DNA of 39,101 nucleotides from Alphaproteobacteria bacterium MarineAlpha3_Bin7 (GTDB taxonomy: Bacteria; Pseudomonadota; Alphaproteobacteria; Rhodospirillales; UBA2165). Made by a program: the position numbers and the translations under genes. Below the pieces are notes generated by a model that was not told the origin of the DNA, did no database searches, and saw only the letters and a list, made by a program, of their open reading frames with translations. Shown piece by piece: positions 9,586-17,902 of the stretch (its first letter is position 1; each line of letters opens with the position of its first letter). The DNA lies in contig PTLG01000005.1 of NCBI GenBank assembly GCA_002937995.1, forward strand, positions 1 through 39,101, written 5' to 3'.

Positions 9586-10179
9586 TTATTTTATTAATTT
9601 TTTAATGGATTTACGCAACGATTTTTCTATTTGTTCTGGTGTATCCCTGGTTGGCATTACAATCAAGTCTCCACGAGAGTTTACCAAGTAAAAATTTGCT
9701 GAATGATCCACTAGGTATTCCCGATCAGATTTTTGGGTTCTTCTTAAAGAATAAGAAGCCCCCATTATCCAAGCAAAAAGTCTGAGATCAGAGACTGAAC
9801 CTGACACTCCAATAATATTGTCTGAAAAATTAGATAGGTACTCAGCAATAATCCTTGGCGAGTCTCGTTCCGGGTCAACAGACACAAAAATAGGTTGGAA
9901 AACTCCTTCCTCTATTTTCCCTCCCGAAAGCGCTGATACTAAATTATCTAGAGATATGGGGCAGACATCTGGGCAAAAAGTATAACCGAAGTAAAGGACA
10001 CCAATTTTTTTCCCTAATTTTCTTGCATTCCATTCTCCACCTTCCAAATCCTTCAAGGTAGCATTTCTTACTAAATTTTGTTCAAACTTTTCGGCTACTC
10101 CGTCTGCCCAAACATAAATAACAGATGCAATACCAAGAACTACTACGATACAAAATATTTTAAAAATATTCTTGAACAT
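9586..10179 (-). CDS. SCO1/SenC-family copper chaperone or thiol-disulfide protein (copy 1)
   Basis: GYTFCPDVCPISLDNL CxxxC motif, VSVDPERDSP, distal DHSANFYLV His. Confidence 0.9.
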   Translation of the reverse strand: MFKNIFKIFCIVVVLGIASVIYVWADGVAEKFEQNLVRNATLKDLEGGEWNARKLGKKIGVLYFGYTFCPDVCPISLDNLVSALSGGKIEEGVFQPIFVSVDPERDSPRIIAEYLSNFSDNIIGVSGSVSDLRLFAWIMGASYSLRRTQKSDREYLVDHSANFYLVNSRGDLIVMPTRDTPEQIEKSLRKSIKKLIK

Positions 10180-10236
10180 ATTAACAAAATATCATTTTTA
10201 TGTAAAAGTACCAGTGTACAAGTCAAAGGATATGTA

Positions 10237-10368
10237 GTGCAAATTAGTAAACTATACCTGTCGATAGCTTTTGGCATATTTCTGTTGGCATCAGCCACAC
10301 CTTTTTTTGGCATTGTAGCGGCCAGAGTACCTTCTTTAATTGGTCTTTGTGGATTCAATATAAATTGA
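10237..10368 (+). CDS. Candidate 43-aa small membrane protein (GTG start), coupled to SCO copy 2
   Basis: AAAGGA at 10225-10230, 6 nt, GTG at 10237; VQISKLYLSIAFGIFLLASATPFFGIVAARVPSLIGLCGFNIN*; TGA at 10366-10368 followed by the next ATG at 10370. Confidence 0.45.
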   Translation: MQISKLYLSIAFGIFLLASATPFFGIVAARVPSLIGLCGFNIN

Positions 10369-10369
10369 G

Positions 10370-10972
10370 ATGCGTTTTGTTCAAATATTAGGCTTTTGCG
10401 GCGCTATAGTTATTCTTTTTTGTTTCTATTATTTTTATGAAGCCGCTGAGAAAGAAAACTATTCTACGAATAAGGGTACGGTAAAAATAGGTGGAAGCTT
10501 CAAGCTAATAAATCAAAACCGAGAGATAGTTACAGAAAAATCTTTTCCCAATAAATATCTATTAGTCTTCTTTGGCTTTACAAATTGCCCAGACATTTGC
10601 CCCTTATCGATGGATAAAATAATAGAAGCTATGGATTTACTTGGGAAAAAATCCAAAAAATTGCAACCACTATTTATTACCGTAGATCCTGAGCGCGACA
10701 CACCAGATATCCTGGCAACTTATGTTTCAGCTTTTGATAGCCGAATAATTGGGCTCACTGGAACCAAGGAACAGATTAGAAAAGTAAGTAATTCTTACAA
10801 GGTGTATTATCAAAAACAATCGGCAGATGAAAAAGATAACCAAACCTCAGACTACCAGGTTAACCACTCTGCAATTACCTACTTGATGTCGGATAAGGGC
10901 CAATTCATAATACATTTCTCCTATGGAACAACTGCAAAGGAAATGGCTGCGAAACTGGATAAAATATTATGA
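10370..10972 (+). CDS. SCO1/SenC-family protein (copy 2)
   Basis: FFGFTNCPDICPLSMDKI CxxxC, TVDPERDTPD, VNHSAITYLM. Confidence 0.9.
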   Translation: MRFVQILGFCGAIVILFCFYYFYEAAEKENYSTNKGTVKIGGSFKLINQNREIVTEKSFPNKYLLVFFGFTNCPDICPLSMDKIIEAMDLLGKKSKKLQPLFITVDPERDTPDILATYVSAFDSRIIGLTGTKEQIRKVSNSYKVYYQKQSADEKDNQTSDYQVNHSAITYLMSDKGQFIIHFSYGTTAKEMAAKLDKIL

Positions 10973-11000
10973 TGAGCTGTCAATTAATCGGAGGCAAAAT

Positions 11001-11513
11001 ATGAATTCTTATTACCAGTTTGTTTTAAAAATATTTTCATGGACCTTACCTGCTGTTGTTTTTCTGCTTGCGAACCTTTTCTATATAACAAACCTAGAGG
11101 CTAAAGATATTGAAATAAGTGATGCTTGGGCCAGGGCTTCAATAATTAAAGACCGACCAACTTCAGCTTATTTCACAATTACAAATAATAGTTCACATGA
11201 AGATTTTCTTTTATCGGCGAATTCCTTTAGCGCAAAAAAAATAGAGATTCATAAGAGCAAAGTCGAAAATGGCATAGCTCGAATGATGAGAGTAGATACC
11301 GTTAGAATTCCGCCAAATAAAAAAACAAAGCTAAGGCCTGGAGGATATCACCTTATGTTATTTGAACTTGTTAAACCTGCAAAAGCCGGCGAACATATGA
11401 GGATTAACCTTGTTTTCAAAGTTACGGGGGAAAAATCGGTTATGGTACCTGTTAAAAAGTCGGCCAATATGTCTCATCATAATCATAATAAGATGCATCA
11501 CCACACGAAATAA
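11001..11513 (+). CDS. PCu(A)C-family periplasmic copper chaperone with His/Met-rich C-terminal tail
   Basis: IEISDAWARAS...; exact H-x10-M-x21-H-x-M spacing in IHKSKVENGIARMM...GGYHLM; tail MSHHNHNKMHHHTK. ATG at 11001 preceded by a GGAGG Shine-Dalgarno preferred over the track start at 10923. Confidence 0.9.
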   Translation: MNSYYQFVLKIFSWTLPAVVFLLANLFYITNLEAKDIEISDAWARASIIKDRPTSAYFTITNNSSHEDFLLSANSFSAKKIEIHKSKVENGIARMMRVDTVRIPPNKKTKLRPGGYHLMLFELVKPAKAGEHMRINLVFKVTGEKSVMVPVKKSANMSHHNHNKMHHHTK

Positions 11514-11584
11514 ATATTGTTATTTTAATATTGGGCAACGAATTCTTCTGTGTGATGTAAAATTATCAACAAGGGGAGGTAAAT

Positions 11585-12109
11585 ATGGTTAGGAGTTTTC
11601 GAAGAGTAGTTACTGGACACAATTCGGAGGGGAAATCAATAATTTGGAAGGATAGCTCGGCACCGAACATTGTTGAGCCTCTACCCCAGTTTGCTCTCCA
11701 CGAGATGTGGGAAACAAAATCTCCTGCGGATAACACTACAGAAGACGAAGTAGCAACGCGAGAAAACAGTATTGAACCACATGACCCCGCGGGGACTATG
11801 TTTAGAATTGTTGAGTTTCCCCCAGATGAAGTTTGGCAGGACCTTGATGTTGCGGAAAGTTTTAAAACCATGGGCAGTGGTGATGCTCACGATGGTGAAG
11901 CCGATAACGCAATGATGCATGAAACACAGACAACAGATTATGCCATAGTAATCGATGGAGAAATTTGGGCGGTAATGGAGGAAGGTGAAACAAAACTTAA
12001 TGCAGGAGATGTACTTATTCAGAGGGGCACCAATCATGCTTGGTCAAATAGAAGTAACGCCGTTGCATCCGTCGCATTTGTTTTGGTAGGAGCGAAACCC
12101 AGAAACTAA
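11585..12109 (+). CDS. Cupin-domain protein
   Basis: 174 aa; TTDYAIVIDGEIWAVMEEGETKLNAGDVLIQRGTNHAWSNRSN is a cupin beta-barrel signature. Confidence 0.85.
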   Translation: MVRSFRRVVTGHNSEGKSIIWKDSSAPNIVEPLPQFALHEMWETKSPADNTTEDEVATRENSIEPHDPAGTMFRIVEFPPDEVWQDLDVAESFKTMGSGDAHDGEADNAMMHETQTTDYAIVIDGEIWAVMEEGETKLNAGDVLIQRGTNHAWSNRSNAVASVAFVLVGAKPRN

Positions 12110-12122
12110 GTAGGATTTAAAT

Positions 12123-13316
12123 ATGAGTGAAGTTTCTTATAATATTAGTGGTCTATGTGACCCATCTTTTGAGCAAGTTAAAAAAGTTTTTATTGAAAAC
12201 TTTAATGTTCGTGACGAACTGGGTGCATCGGTTTGTGTCTATAAAGACAATAAAAAGGTAGTCGATTTATGGGGAGGGTATCTTGAGTCCTCTAAGAACT
12301 CTGCCTGGACTGAAAATACTATTACGCTGATGAACTCAGTTGCTAAGTCAATTTGCTCTTTGGCAGTCCTTGTTTTATATGACCGTGGAATAGTGGATAT
12401 CAAATTACCCGTAGCTGAGTATTGGCCAGAATTTAAACAAAATGGAAAATCAGAAATAACAGTTCACGATGTGTTGGGACATAAATGCGGGGCCGTATTT
12501 TCCGATAATGCTAAACCTGGCGATTGGTTCAATTACCCTGAACAATGCAAAGCAATTGCAGAGCAAGAACCAGCTTGGCCGCGTCAAAGCCGGGGCGCTT
12601 ATAATACAATAAATATTGGATTTATTCTCGGCGAAGTTGTCAGGAATGTAACTGGTAAAACGATTGGCAATTTTATTAGAGAGGAAATTTCCACCCCATT
12701 GGGTGCTGAATATAATATTGGCCTCAACCAATCCGAAGCTAAACTCGTAGCAAGTATGCATTTAAATCCTGAAAATAAGTTTTGGGATGAATGCGAGGCA
12801 GGTGGGTCAAACCTTAATAGAGCCCATTCTGGTCGGCCAACAGATCCAGACCGTCAAGCCCTACTAAATTGTGATGAAATCCGTTTAGGTGAACTACCTG
12901 CATTTGGTGGACACGGTAACGCACGTGGAGTTGCAAAAATTTATGCGATGCTTGCAAATAATGGAGAAATAGACGGAGTTCGCCTTTTAAAACCTGAAAC
13001 GGTTGAAGAAATTTCTAAACTCCAATGGAGAGGAGTTTGCGAGATGACACACTGGCCTACACGAATGGCTCTAGGTTTTGAGGCAAATAGTCCGGATCAC
13101 CTTCCTATGGGTAAAAATATGAGTGCTTTCGGAAAACTTGGATCTGGGGGCGCGATAGGATTTTGCGATCGAGAAAATAAATTAGCCTTCAGCTATTGTA
13201 CTAATTACCAGTGCGAAGGTGCGGGTGTCGGGATTCGTTGTAAGTCGTTAATAGAGGCAGCAGCAGGTAAAGCACCTTCCTGGGATGTTCCAAAATCCGT
13301 TGAATTTGTTGGTTAA
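12123..13316 (+). CDS. Serine hydrolase of the beta-lactamase/class C-like (EstB-type) family
   Basis: MNSVAKSICSLAVLVLYDRGIVDIKLPVAEYWPEF has the SxxK motif; HDVLGHKCG, LGSGGAIGF. Confidence 0.88.
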   Translation: MSEVSYNISGLCDPSFEQVKKVFIENFNVRDELGASVCVYKDNKKVVDLWGGYLESSKNSAWTENTITLMNSVAKSICSLAVLVLYDRGIVDIKLPVAEYWPEFKQNGKSEITVHDVLGHKCGAVFSDNAKPGDWFNYPEQCKAIAEQEPAWPRQSRGAYNTINIGFILGEVVRNVTGKTIGNFIREEISTPLGAEYNIGLNQSEAKLVASMHLNPENKFWDECEAGGSNLNRAHSGRPTDPDRQALLNCDEIRLGELPAFGGHGNARGVAKIYAMLANNGEIDGVRLLKPETVEEISKLQWRGVCEMTHWPTRMALGFEANSPDHLPMGKNMSAFGKLGSGGAIGFCDRENKLAFSYCTNYQCEGAGVGIRCKSLIEAAAGKAPSWDVPKSVEFVG

Positions 13317-13330
13317 TTTGAACAATGGCC

Positions 13331-13346
13331 CCGCTACCTAAAGCGG
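13331..13346. terminator. Possible short hairpin between convergent genes (no clear U-tract)
   Basis: CCGCT-acctaa-AGCGG inverted repeat in the 34-bp gap between two convergent CDSs. Confidence 0.25.
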
Positions 13347-13350
13347 TGTC

Positions 13351-14658
13351 TTAGTAAGCTAAGCGCAAACCAGAAAAGATCCACCTCTGGTGTGGATAAA
13401 AGAAATTTCTATATGTAATTCTTGAATGACCTGCAGGAGTTAAACAACTTGACCCCTTCAGCACCATCTGATTCACCATAAACTTACCGTTATATTCACC
13501 GACAGCACCAGGGGCAACTTTAAACCCCGGATAGGGTATGTAAGGACTGGATGTCCATTCCCAAACATCACCAAACATTCCTACCGGCCCCAAATTTGAT
13601 TTTAATTCTCCCGATGGAACTGGTGAGAGATTACCAGAATTTAATTCGTTACAAGAAACTTCCCTATCCCTATTTGTTTTAAATTTCTTAGCGGCAATTT
13701 CCCACTCTGTTTCCGTGGGGAGCCTTTTTCCAGCCCAGGCGGCAAAGGCAGACGCCTCATAATAACTAATATGACAAACTGGTGCATCCAAATTAAGACT
13801 GATATTACCTGACAAAGTAAACTCTCCCCAGTTTTTATTTTCGTCTAAAAACCAATAAAAGGGACATGTAATATTTTCTTTAATAAGCATATCCCAACCG
13901 TCAGAGTGCCAGAACTCTGGCCTCTTATAACCATTATCTCCTATAAACTCTAAGTATTCGCGATTTGTTACGCATCTTGATGCTATTTGAAAATCTGAAA
14001 CCAAGACTTTATGCTCAGGCCCCTCATTATCAAATGTGAAACAGTTCTCATCACTATGCCCCAACTTATATTCTCCACCTCGGATGGAAAACCATTCCGT
14101 TTTATGGGTAGAAGCAATTAACGCCGGCTTAGAGTGTTGATAAGCTGGAGATATGGGATTCCTGGAAAATACATGTTTGATATCCATCAATGCTAGTTCT
14201 TGGTGTTGCTCTTCATGGTTTAAGCCAAGTTCAATCAAATATTTTAAATTTTCCAGTGTTGTAGGCTCAGTCTCCGACAACAACTTACCCATATAATCAT
14301 CTACATATTCTCTGTAACTAAGCACCTCATCTATAGCTGGCCTAGTAATTAATCCCCTCTCCGCCCGCAGCTGGCGAGGTCCAACTAATTCATAATAAGA
14401 GTTAAAAGCAAAACCAAAATCTGCACTAAATTCCTGATACTTGGGAAAATGTTGTTTAAGAAGAAAAGTCTCAAAAAACCAAGTGGTATGACCTAAATGC
14501 CATTTAGTAGGGCTTACATCAGGCATGGATTGCACCTGCTGGTCCTCCGCACTCAGGGGTTTTGCAATATCTGTGCTTAAGTTTCTAACAGTTAAGTATT
14601 TTTGGTGAGAAGAAAGTCCAAAATTTTCATTATTTTTTTTTGATGAGAGAGGTGTCAT
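13351..14658 (-). CDS. egtB: EgtB-like ergothioneine biosynthesis sulfoxide synthase (DinB_2 plus FGE-sulfatase domains)
   Basis: HLGHTTWFFETFLL, LNHEEQHQELALMD (HxxxHxE), C-terminal GDVWEWTSSPYIPYPGF...GSCLTPAGHSRITYRNFFYPHQRWIFSGLRLAY. Confidence 0.88.
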   Translation of the reverse strand: MTPLSSKKNNENFGLSSHQKYLTVRNLSTDIAKPLSAEDQQVQSMPDVSPTKWHLGHTTWFFETFLLKQHFPKYQEFSADFGFAFNSYYELVGPRQLRAERGLITRPAIDEVLSYREYVDDYMGKLLSETEPTTLENLKYLIELGLNHEEQHQELALMDIKHVFSRNPISPAYQHSKPALIASTHKTEWFSIRGGEYKLGHSDENCFTFDNEGPEHKVLVSDFQIASRCVTNREYLEFIGDNGYKRPEFWHSDGWDMLIKENITCPFYWFLDENKNWGEFTLSGNISLNLDAPVCHISYYEASAFAAWAGKRLPTETEWEIAAKKFKTNRDREVSCNELNSGNLSPVPSGELKSNLGPVGMFGDVWEWTSSPYIPYPGFKVAPGAVGEYNGKFMVNQMVLKGSSCLTPAGHSRITYRNFFYPHQRWIFSGLRLAY

Positions 14659-14872
14659 TTTATTAGAAAGTCAGGGCCATACCAATTGCGATTAAATGCT
14701 TATATTTAAGGGAGCTAACCCCACAGAAGAAATAATATCAAACATTATTATATAACATCCACATAAAACAAACATAGACAATTGTAAAAACCAAATTAGT
14801 TGATTTCCTAGAACTTTAAGTAGTAGTATTATCTCTGGCGGTTTACCAGAATATTTTGGGAGCATCTGTGTT

Positions 14873-15595
14873 ATGAGTGTAGCAAAAAACGAAACATATT
14901 TGTACTCACGTTTCAAAATGAGCGTCTATGAACTCGGTTATTTTCCAGGCCCCAAGGCCGGGGAAAACGTGAATTATGACTATGCATTGACTGACCTAGA
15001 GGGAAATGAAGTAAGTCTAACTGATTATAAGGGAAAATGGCTTGTTATAGAATCTGGCAGTAGAACGTGCCCAATGTACGTAAAAAATGTCGATAAATTC
15101 AGCGAACTTAAAGATAAATATACTGATGTTGAATGGCTCATGGTTTATGTGCGAGAGGCACACCCAGGGGAAAAGGCTGGGCAAGCAAAAACCATTGAAG
15201 AAAAGATAGCCTACGCGAAACAAAATAAAGAAGAGTATAACGAAAAAAGGAAAATTGTTGTTGATAGCGTAGATGGAAAATGGCACCACGAGTGGGGTCT
15301 ATTGCCTAATACTGTATATGTCATTAACCCAAATGGACAAGTTGTATACAGGGCTGACTGGTCTTTTGCTAAAAATGTAGATCGAGTTCTTCAGAATCGA
15401 GATAAGATTGATAAAAACGAACATATTGCGATTATAGGAGCAGCACCCTGGATCACCATACCCGTAACACTCAAAGGTGGATGGCTGGCTCTTTTTGATA
15501 TCCTGATTATTTTTCCAAAAGTGTATTATGAACATTTTAAGTTAGACATAATAACATGGTGGAATAATAGAAAAGCCCAGAGACAGTCGGTTTAG
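14873..15595 (+). CDS. Iodothyronine-deiodinase-like thioredoxin-fold protein, Cys form (start may be further downstream)
   Basis: GKWLVIESGSRTCPMYVKNVDKFSELKDKYTDVEWLMVYVREAHPGEKAG resembles the deiodinase core (GSxT[U/C]PP... and EAHPxDGW); distal LLPNTVYVINPNGQVVYRADW. Confidence 0.75.
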   Translation: MSVAKNETYLYSRFKMSVYELGYFPGPKAGENVNYDYALTDLEGNEVSLTDYKGKWLVIESGSRTCPMYVKNVDKFSELKDKYTDVEWLMVYVREAHPGEKAGQAKTIEEKIAYAKQNKEEYNEKRKIVVDSVDGKWHHEWGLLPNTVYVINPNGQVVYRADWSFAKNVDRVLQNRDKIDKNEHIAIIGAAPWITIPVTLKGGWLALFDILIIFPKVYYEHFKLDIITWWNNRKAQRQSV

Positions 15596-15640
15596 ATTAC
15601 GGGCTCAATAACACTGTAGTATCGATTTATAACCTTAAGA

Positions 15641-15675
15641 AAAAAAATGAGTCAGCTAGGTTGGCTCATTTTTTT
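15641..15675. terminator. Bidirectional Rho-independent terminator
   Basis: AAAAAAATGAGTCA-gctaggt-TGGCTCATTTTTTT, near-perfect stem with A-tract and T-tract, between convergent genes ending at 15595 and 15718. Confidence 0.85.
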
Positions 15676-15717
15676 GCGAAAATTTGTTACTGTTGGTATT
15701 CAATTTGCCCCTTGTAC

Positions 15718-16026
15718 TCAGGCATCAGTAATATCAAAAAACCTGATTTTAGGTGTTTCAGCTAGAGGAATCCCCCCAAGACTATTGCCAGATACATCTA
15801 AATCGCCGTTACTTTTTCTCCAATTTACATAACTTTCATAAGCTTCCCTATTTTCCCAGTGCTGAACACACAGCAAACGGTCCCTGTCGTCCTGATCAAT
15901 ATGAGCTACTAAATCTATGAAGCCCTCCTTGTTTCGAGTGTTGGGCAAAAGCTCTTTTAACTTATTAAAAACTGTGTCGCCATTCCCGGGAGTTGCAACA
16001 CATTCAAAGGTTACTAAACAAACCAT
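15718..16026 (-). CDS. Antibiotic biosynthesis monooxygenase (ABM) / quinol monooxygenase-like protein
   Basis: 102 aa; VTFECVATPGNGDTVFNKLKELLPNTRNKEGFIDLVAHIDQDDRDRLLCVQHWENREAYESYVNWR. Confidence 0.85.
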   Translation of the reverse strand: MVCLVTFECVATPGNGDTVFNKLKELLPNTRNKEGFIDLVAHIDQDDRDRLLCVQHWENREAYESYVNWRKSNGDLDVSGNSLGGIPLAETPKIRFFDITDA

Positions 16027-16071
16027 TTTTACCTCCCCATCTCTTTGAATTTATTAATTTTCCTGTTTAAT

Positions 16072-16629
16072 TTAATTAATTTTTTCTCTAAAGTTTTTAT
16101 GACAATTTTTGCACGAACTGCCCAATTTACGAAAACCATCTACAACAGCTGCCTTGTTATTTTTAACCCTAGCTTCGTCTAAAACCTTGATGGCCTGCCA
16201 AAATTCATCTGATGCACTCTTGAATTCCCCTGGCTTCTCCCATATTTTTAAACTAGCTTCTGAAACTCCGCCGTGGGAACCAACTGGAAATAAAATTGAG
16301 AAGTCAGTTTCCTGCGAATAAAAAGATTTTATCACCGCATCTATCTTGTCAGCACTATCTGCGCCCCACTGACGAGTAATGGAAAATATAGATTTCATAT
16401 TTTTTGCGTAGACTTTCATAATATTCATTCTAAGTTTGACGACACCCATTGCACCTTTATGAGCTAAAACTGCATTTGAAATCGCGGGAAAATCACCGGG
16501 CTGCTTATCAACAATAACCAAATCTCCATGATTTTTACCCATACTAGCAAAAGAAACAAAGAAAAAGGAACTGACAACCAGTATTCCTATTAACCGAACT
16601 TTTTTAAACATACGTACATCCATGACCAT
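16072..16629 (-). CDS. Class II cytochrome c (cytochrome c'-like)
   Basis: Signal peptide, four-helix-like body, C-terminal heme site SSCKNCHKNFREK (CxxCH). Confidence 0.88.
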   Translation of the reverse strand: MVMDVRMFKKVRLIGILVVSSFFFVSFASMGKNHGDLVIVDKQPGDFPAISNAVLAHKGAMGVVKLRMNIMKVYAKNMKSIFSITRQWGADSADKIDAVIKSFYSQETDFSILFPVGSHGGVSEASLKIWEKPGEFKSASDEFWQAIKVLDEARVKNNKAAVVDGFRKLGSSCKNCHKNFREKIN

Positions 16630-16670
16630 ACTGCCTAACGTTTTATTGCAGATATTACATAATTTATTGA

Positions 16671-17873
16671 TTACAACCTAACCACGCGTAACTTTGTCTT
16701 CATGTCTGTCCTACAAAACGCATGAAGAAAGCAGGTTTGCTCACTAATATCTAACATTTCTCGAGCCACATCATCGCTCTCATTAGTCTCAAGATAGACA
16801 TGTGTTTCTAGAGGATGAGCTGTACCGGCTTGGCCAGTTCCGCCTGAGGCGCCACCCAGTGAAAAATAGCTATCTTGAACGACCCTATATTCCTTTAGAT
16901 CTAAGTCTAACATTTTTACAAAACGACCAAACTGCGTCATAAAACAAAAAGCAACACCAGCAGAAATATAAGTATTTGCGTCAGGAGCACGCCCCTGCCC
17001 TCCGTTCACCTCGGCTTCTTCCGACAAAAGTTTAAACGATGTTCCATGAGGGCTATACTGCAATTGGGTTATCTCCTTAATCCCATCCTCACGCAGGGTA
17101 CATATCCCACCAATATTTAGAGTTCGGCTTTGCTCATCCGCCAAACTTGATCCGGCTGCTGACGTTCCACCAGGGATTTCTTTCTTAGGCGTGACGCCTA
17201 CGGGCTCTACGATAGGTTCATTCAGCGCAGAACCCTTCGCCTCATAGCCATCAAATTTATTTTCTGGGTCACCATGTAGAAGTCCTTCGATTGGTTTAGA
17301 TTTTCCCAATTCGATTTGGCAACTATTTTTTGAAAGAGCAAATAAGCTCTCTAACTTCCCCCTCATAAGGCCGTTTATAGGAGACGCCGCAATCGCGTTT
17401 AGCAGTAACGCATTTAGAGCCGCATCGTCGAGATCACAATCAATTTCTACCGTAAGTTCAACCGGCAATGCCCCACCAACCATTGTTCGCTTCCGCATAG
17501 AGCCTTCCATTGTATAATAGTTATCTTGAATGAGGCGAATTTGGCGAATCACTAGTCCCTGCTGTTTTGCTAGCGCCATAATTTCGTTCATATACGATGC
17601 AATCATCCCCACTGTTAAGAAGGATAAAGGGCACGACGCCTCGTCATGGCCATCAAGATACGGCCCCTCATCGCTGGCCAACCTCCAAACAAGTCCTGTA
17701 CGGCTGGAGGCAACTATCGCTTCTTTTTGGAATACAGATAAAGATCTAACCCAGGTCCGCAGGGAATCACCTATCCGATTTTCAGGTGGTTCTATACCTA
17801 TATCTCCAGGATTTATAACTTCAAACGTAAGAGGAAGTTTGCTTTGTGCGAGTATATTTGGACCTATAGGCAT
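16671..17873 (-). CDS. Tandem-duplicated OsmC-family protein (400 aa)
   Basis: Two internally homologous halves: SFLTVGMIASYMNEI...RLIQDNYYTMEGS and TYISAGVAFCFMTQF...RVVQDSYFSLGGA; OsmC-type helix and second-Cys regions. Confidence 0.75.
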   Translation of the reverse strand: MPIGPNILAQSKLPLTFEVINPGDIGIEPPENRIGDSLRTWVRSLSVFQKEAIVASSRTGLVWRLASDEGPYLDGHDEASCPLSFLTVGMIASYMNEIMALAKQQGLVIRQIRLIQDNYYTMEGSMRKRTMVGGALPVELTVEIDCDLDDAALNALLLNAIAASPINGLMRGKLESLFALSKNSCQIELGKSKPIEGLLHGDPENKFDGYEAKGSALNEPIVEPVGVTPKKEIPGGTSAAGSSLADEQSRTLNIGGICTLREDGIKEITQLQYSPHGTSFKLLSEEAEVNGGQGRAPDANTYISAGVAFCFMTQFGRFVKMLDLDLKEYRVVQDSYFSLGGASGGTGQAGTAHPLETHVYLETNESDDVAREMLDISEQTCFLHAFCRTDMKTKLRVVRL

Positions 17874-17902
17874 TAAATCAACTCCTGAAAATAATTAGAC
17901 AG

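Noticed and set aside
11681-12037. Minus ORF 118 aa within the cupin gene
   Set aside because: Antisense to a well-supported cupin CDS; no family resemblance.
14692-14916. Minus ORF 74 aa between egtB and the deiodinase-like gene
   Set aside because: Overlaps the start of the deiodinase-like CDS, low-complexity hydrophobic, no Shine-Dalgarno evidence; more likely intergenic.
15068-15070. Selenocysteine (TGA recoding) in the deiodinase-like gene
   Set aside because: The codon is TGC, an ordinary cysteine, and no SECIS is needed.
15647-15832. Plus ORF 61 aa starting MSQLGWLIFLRKF
   Set aside because: Begins inside the terminator hairpin and is antisense to the ABM monooxygenase.
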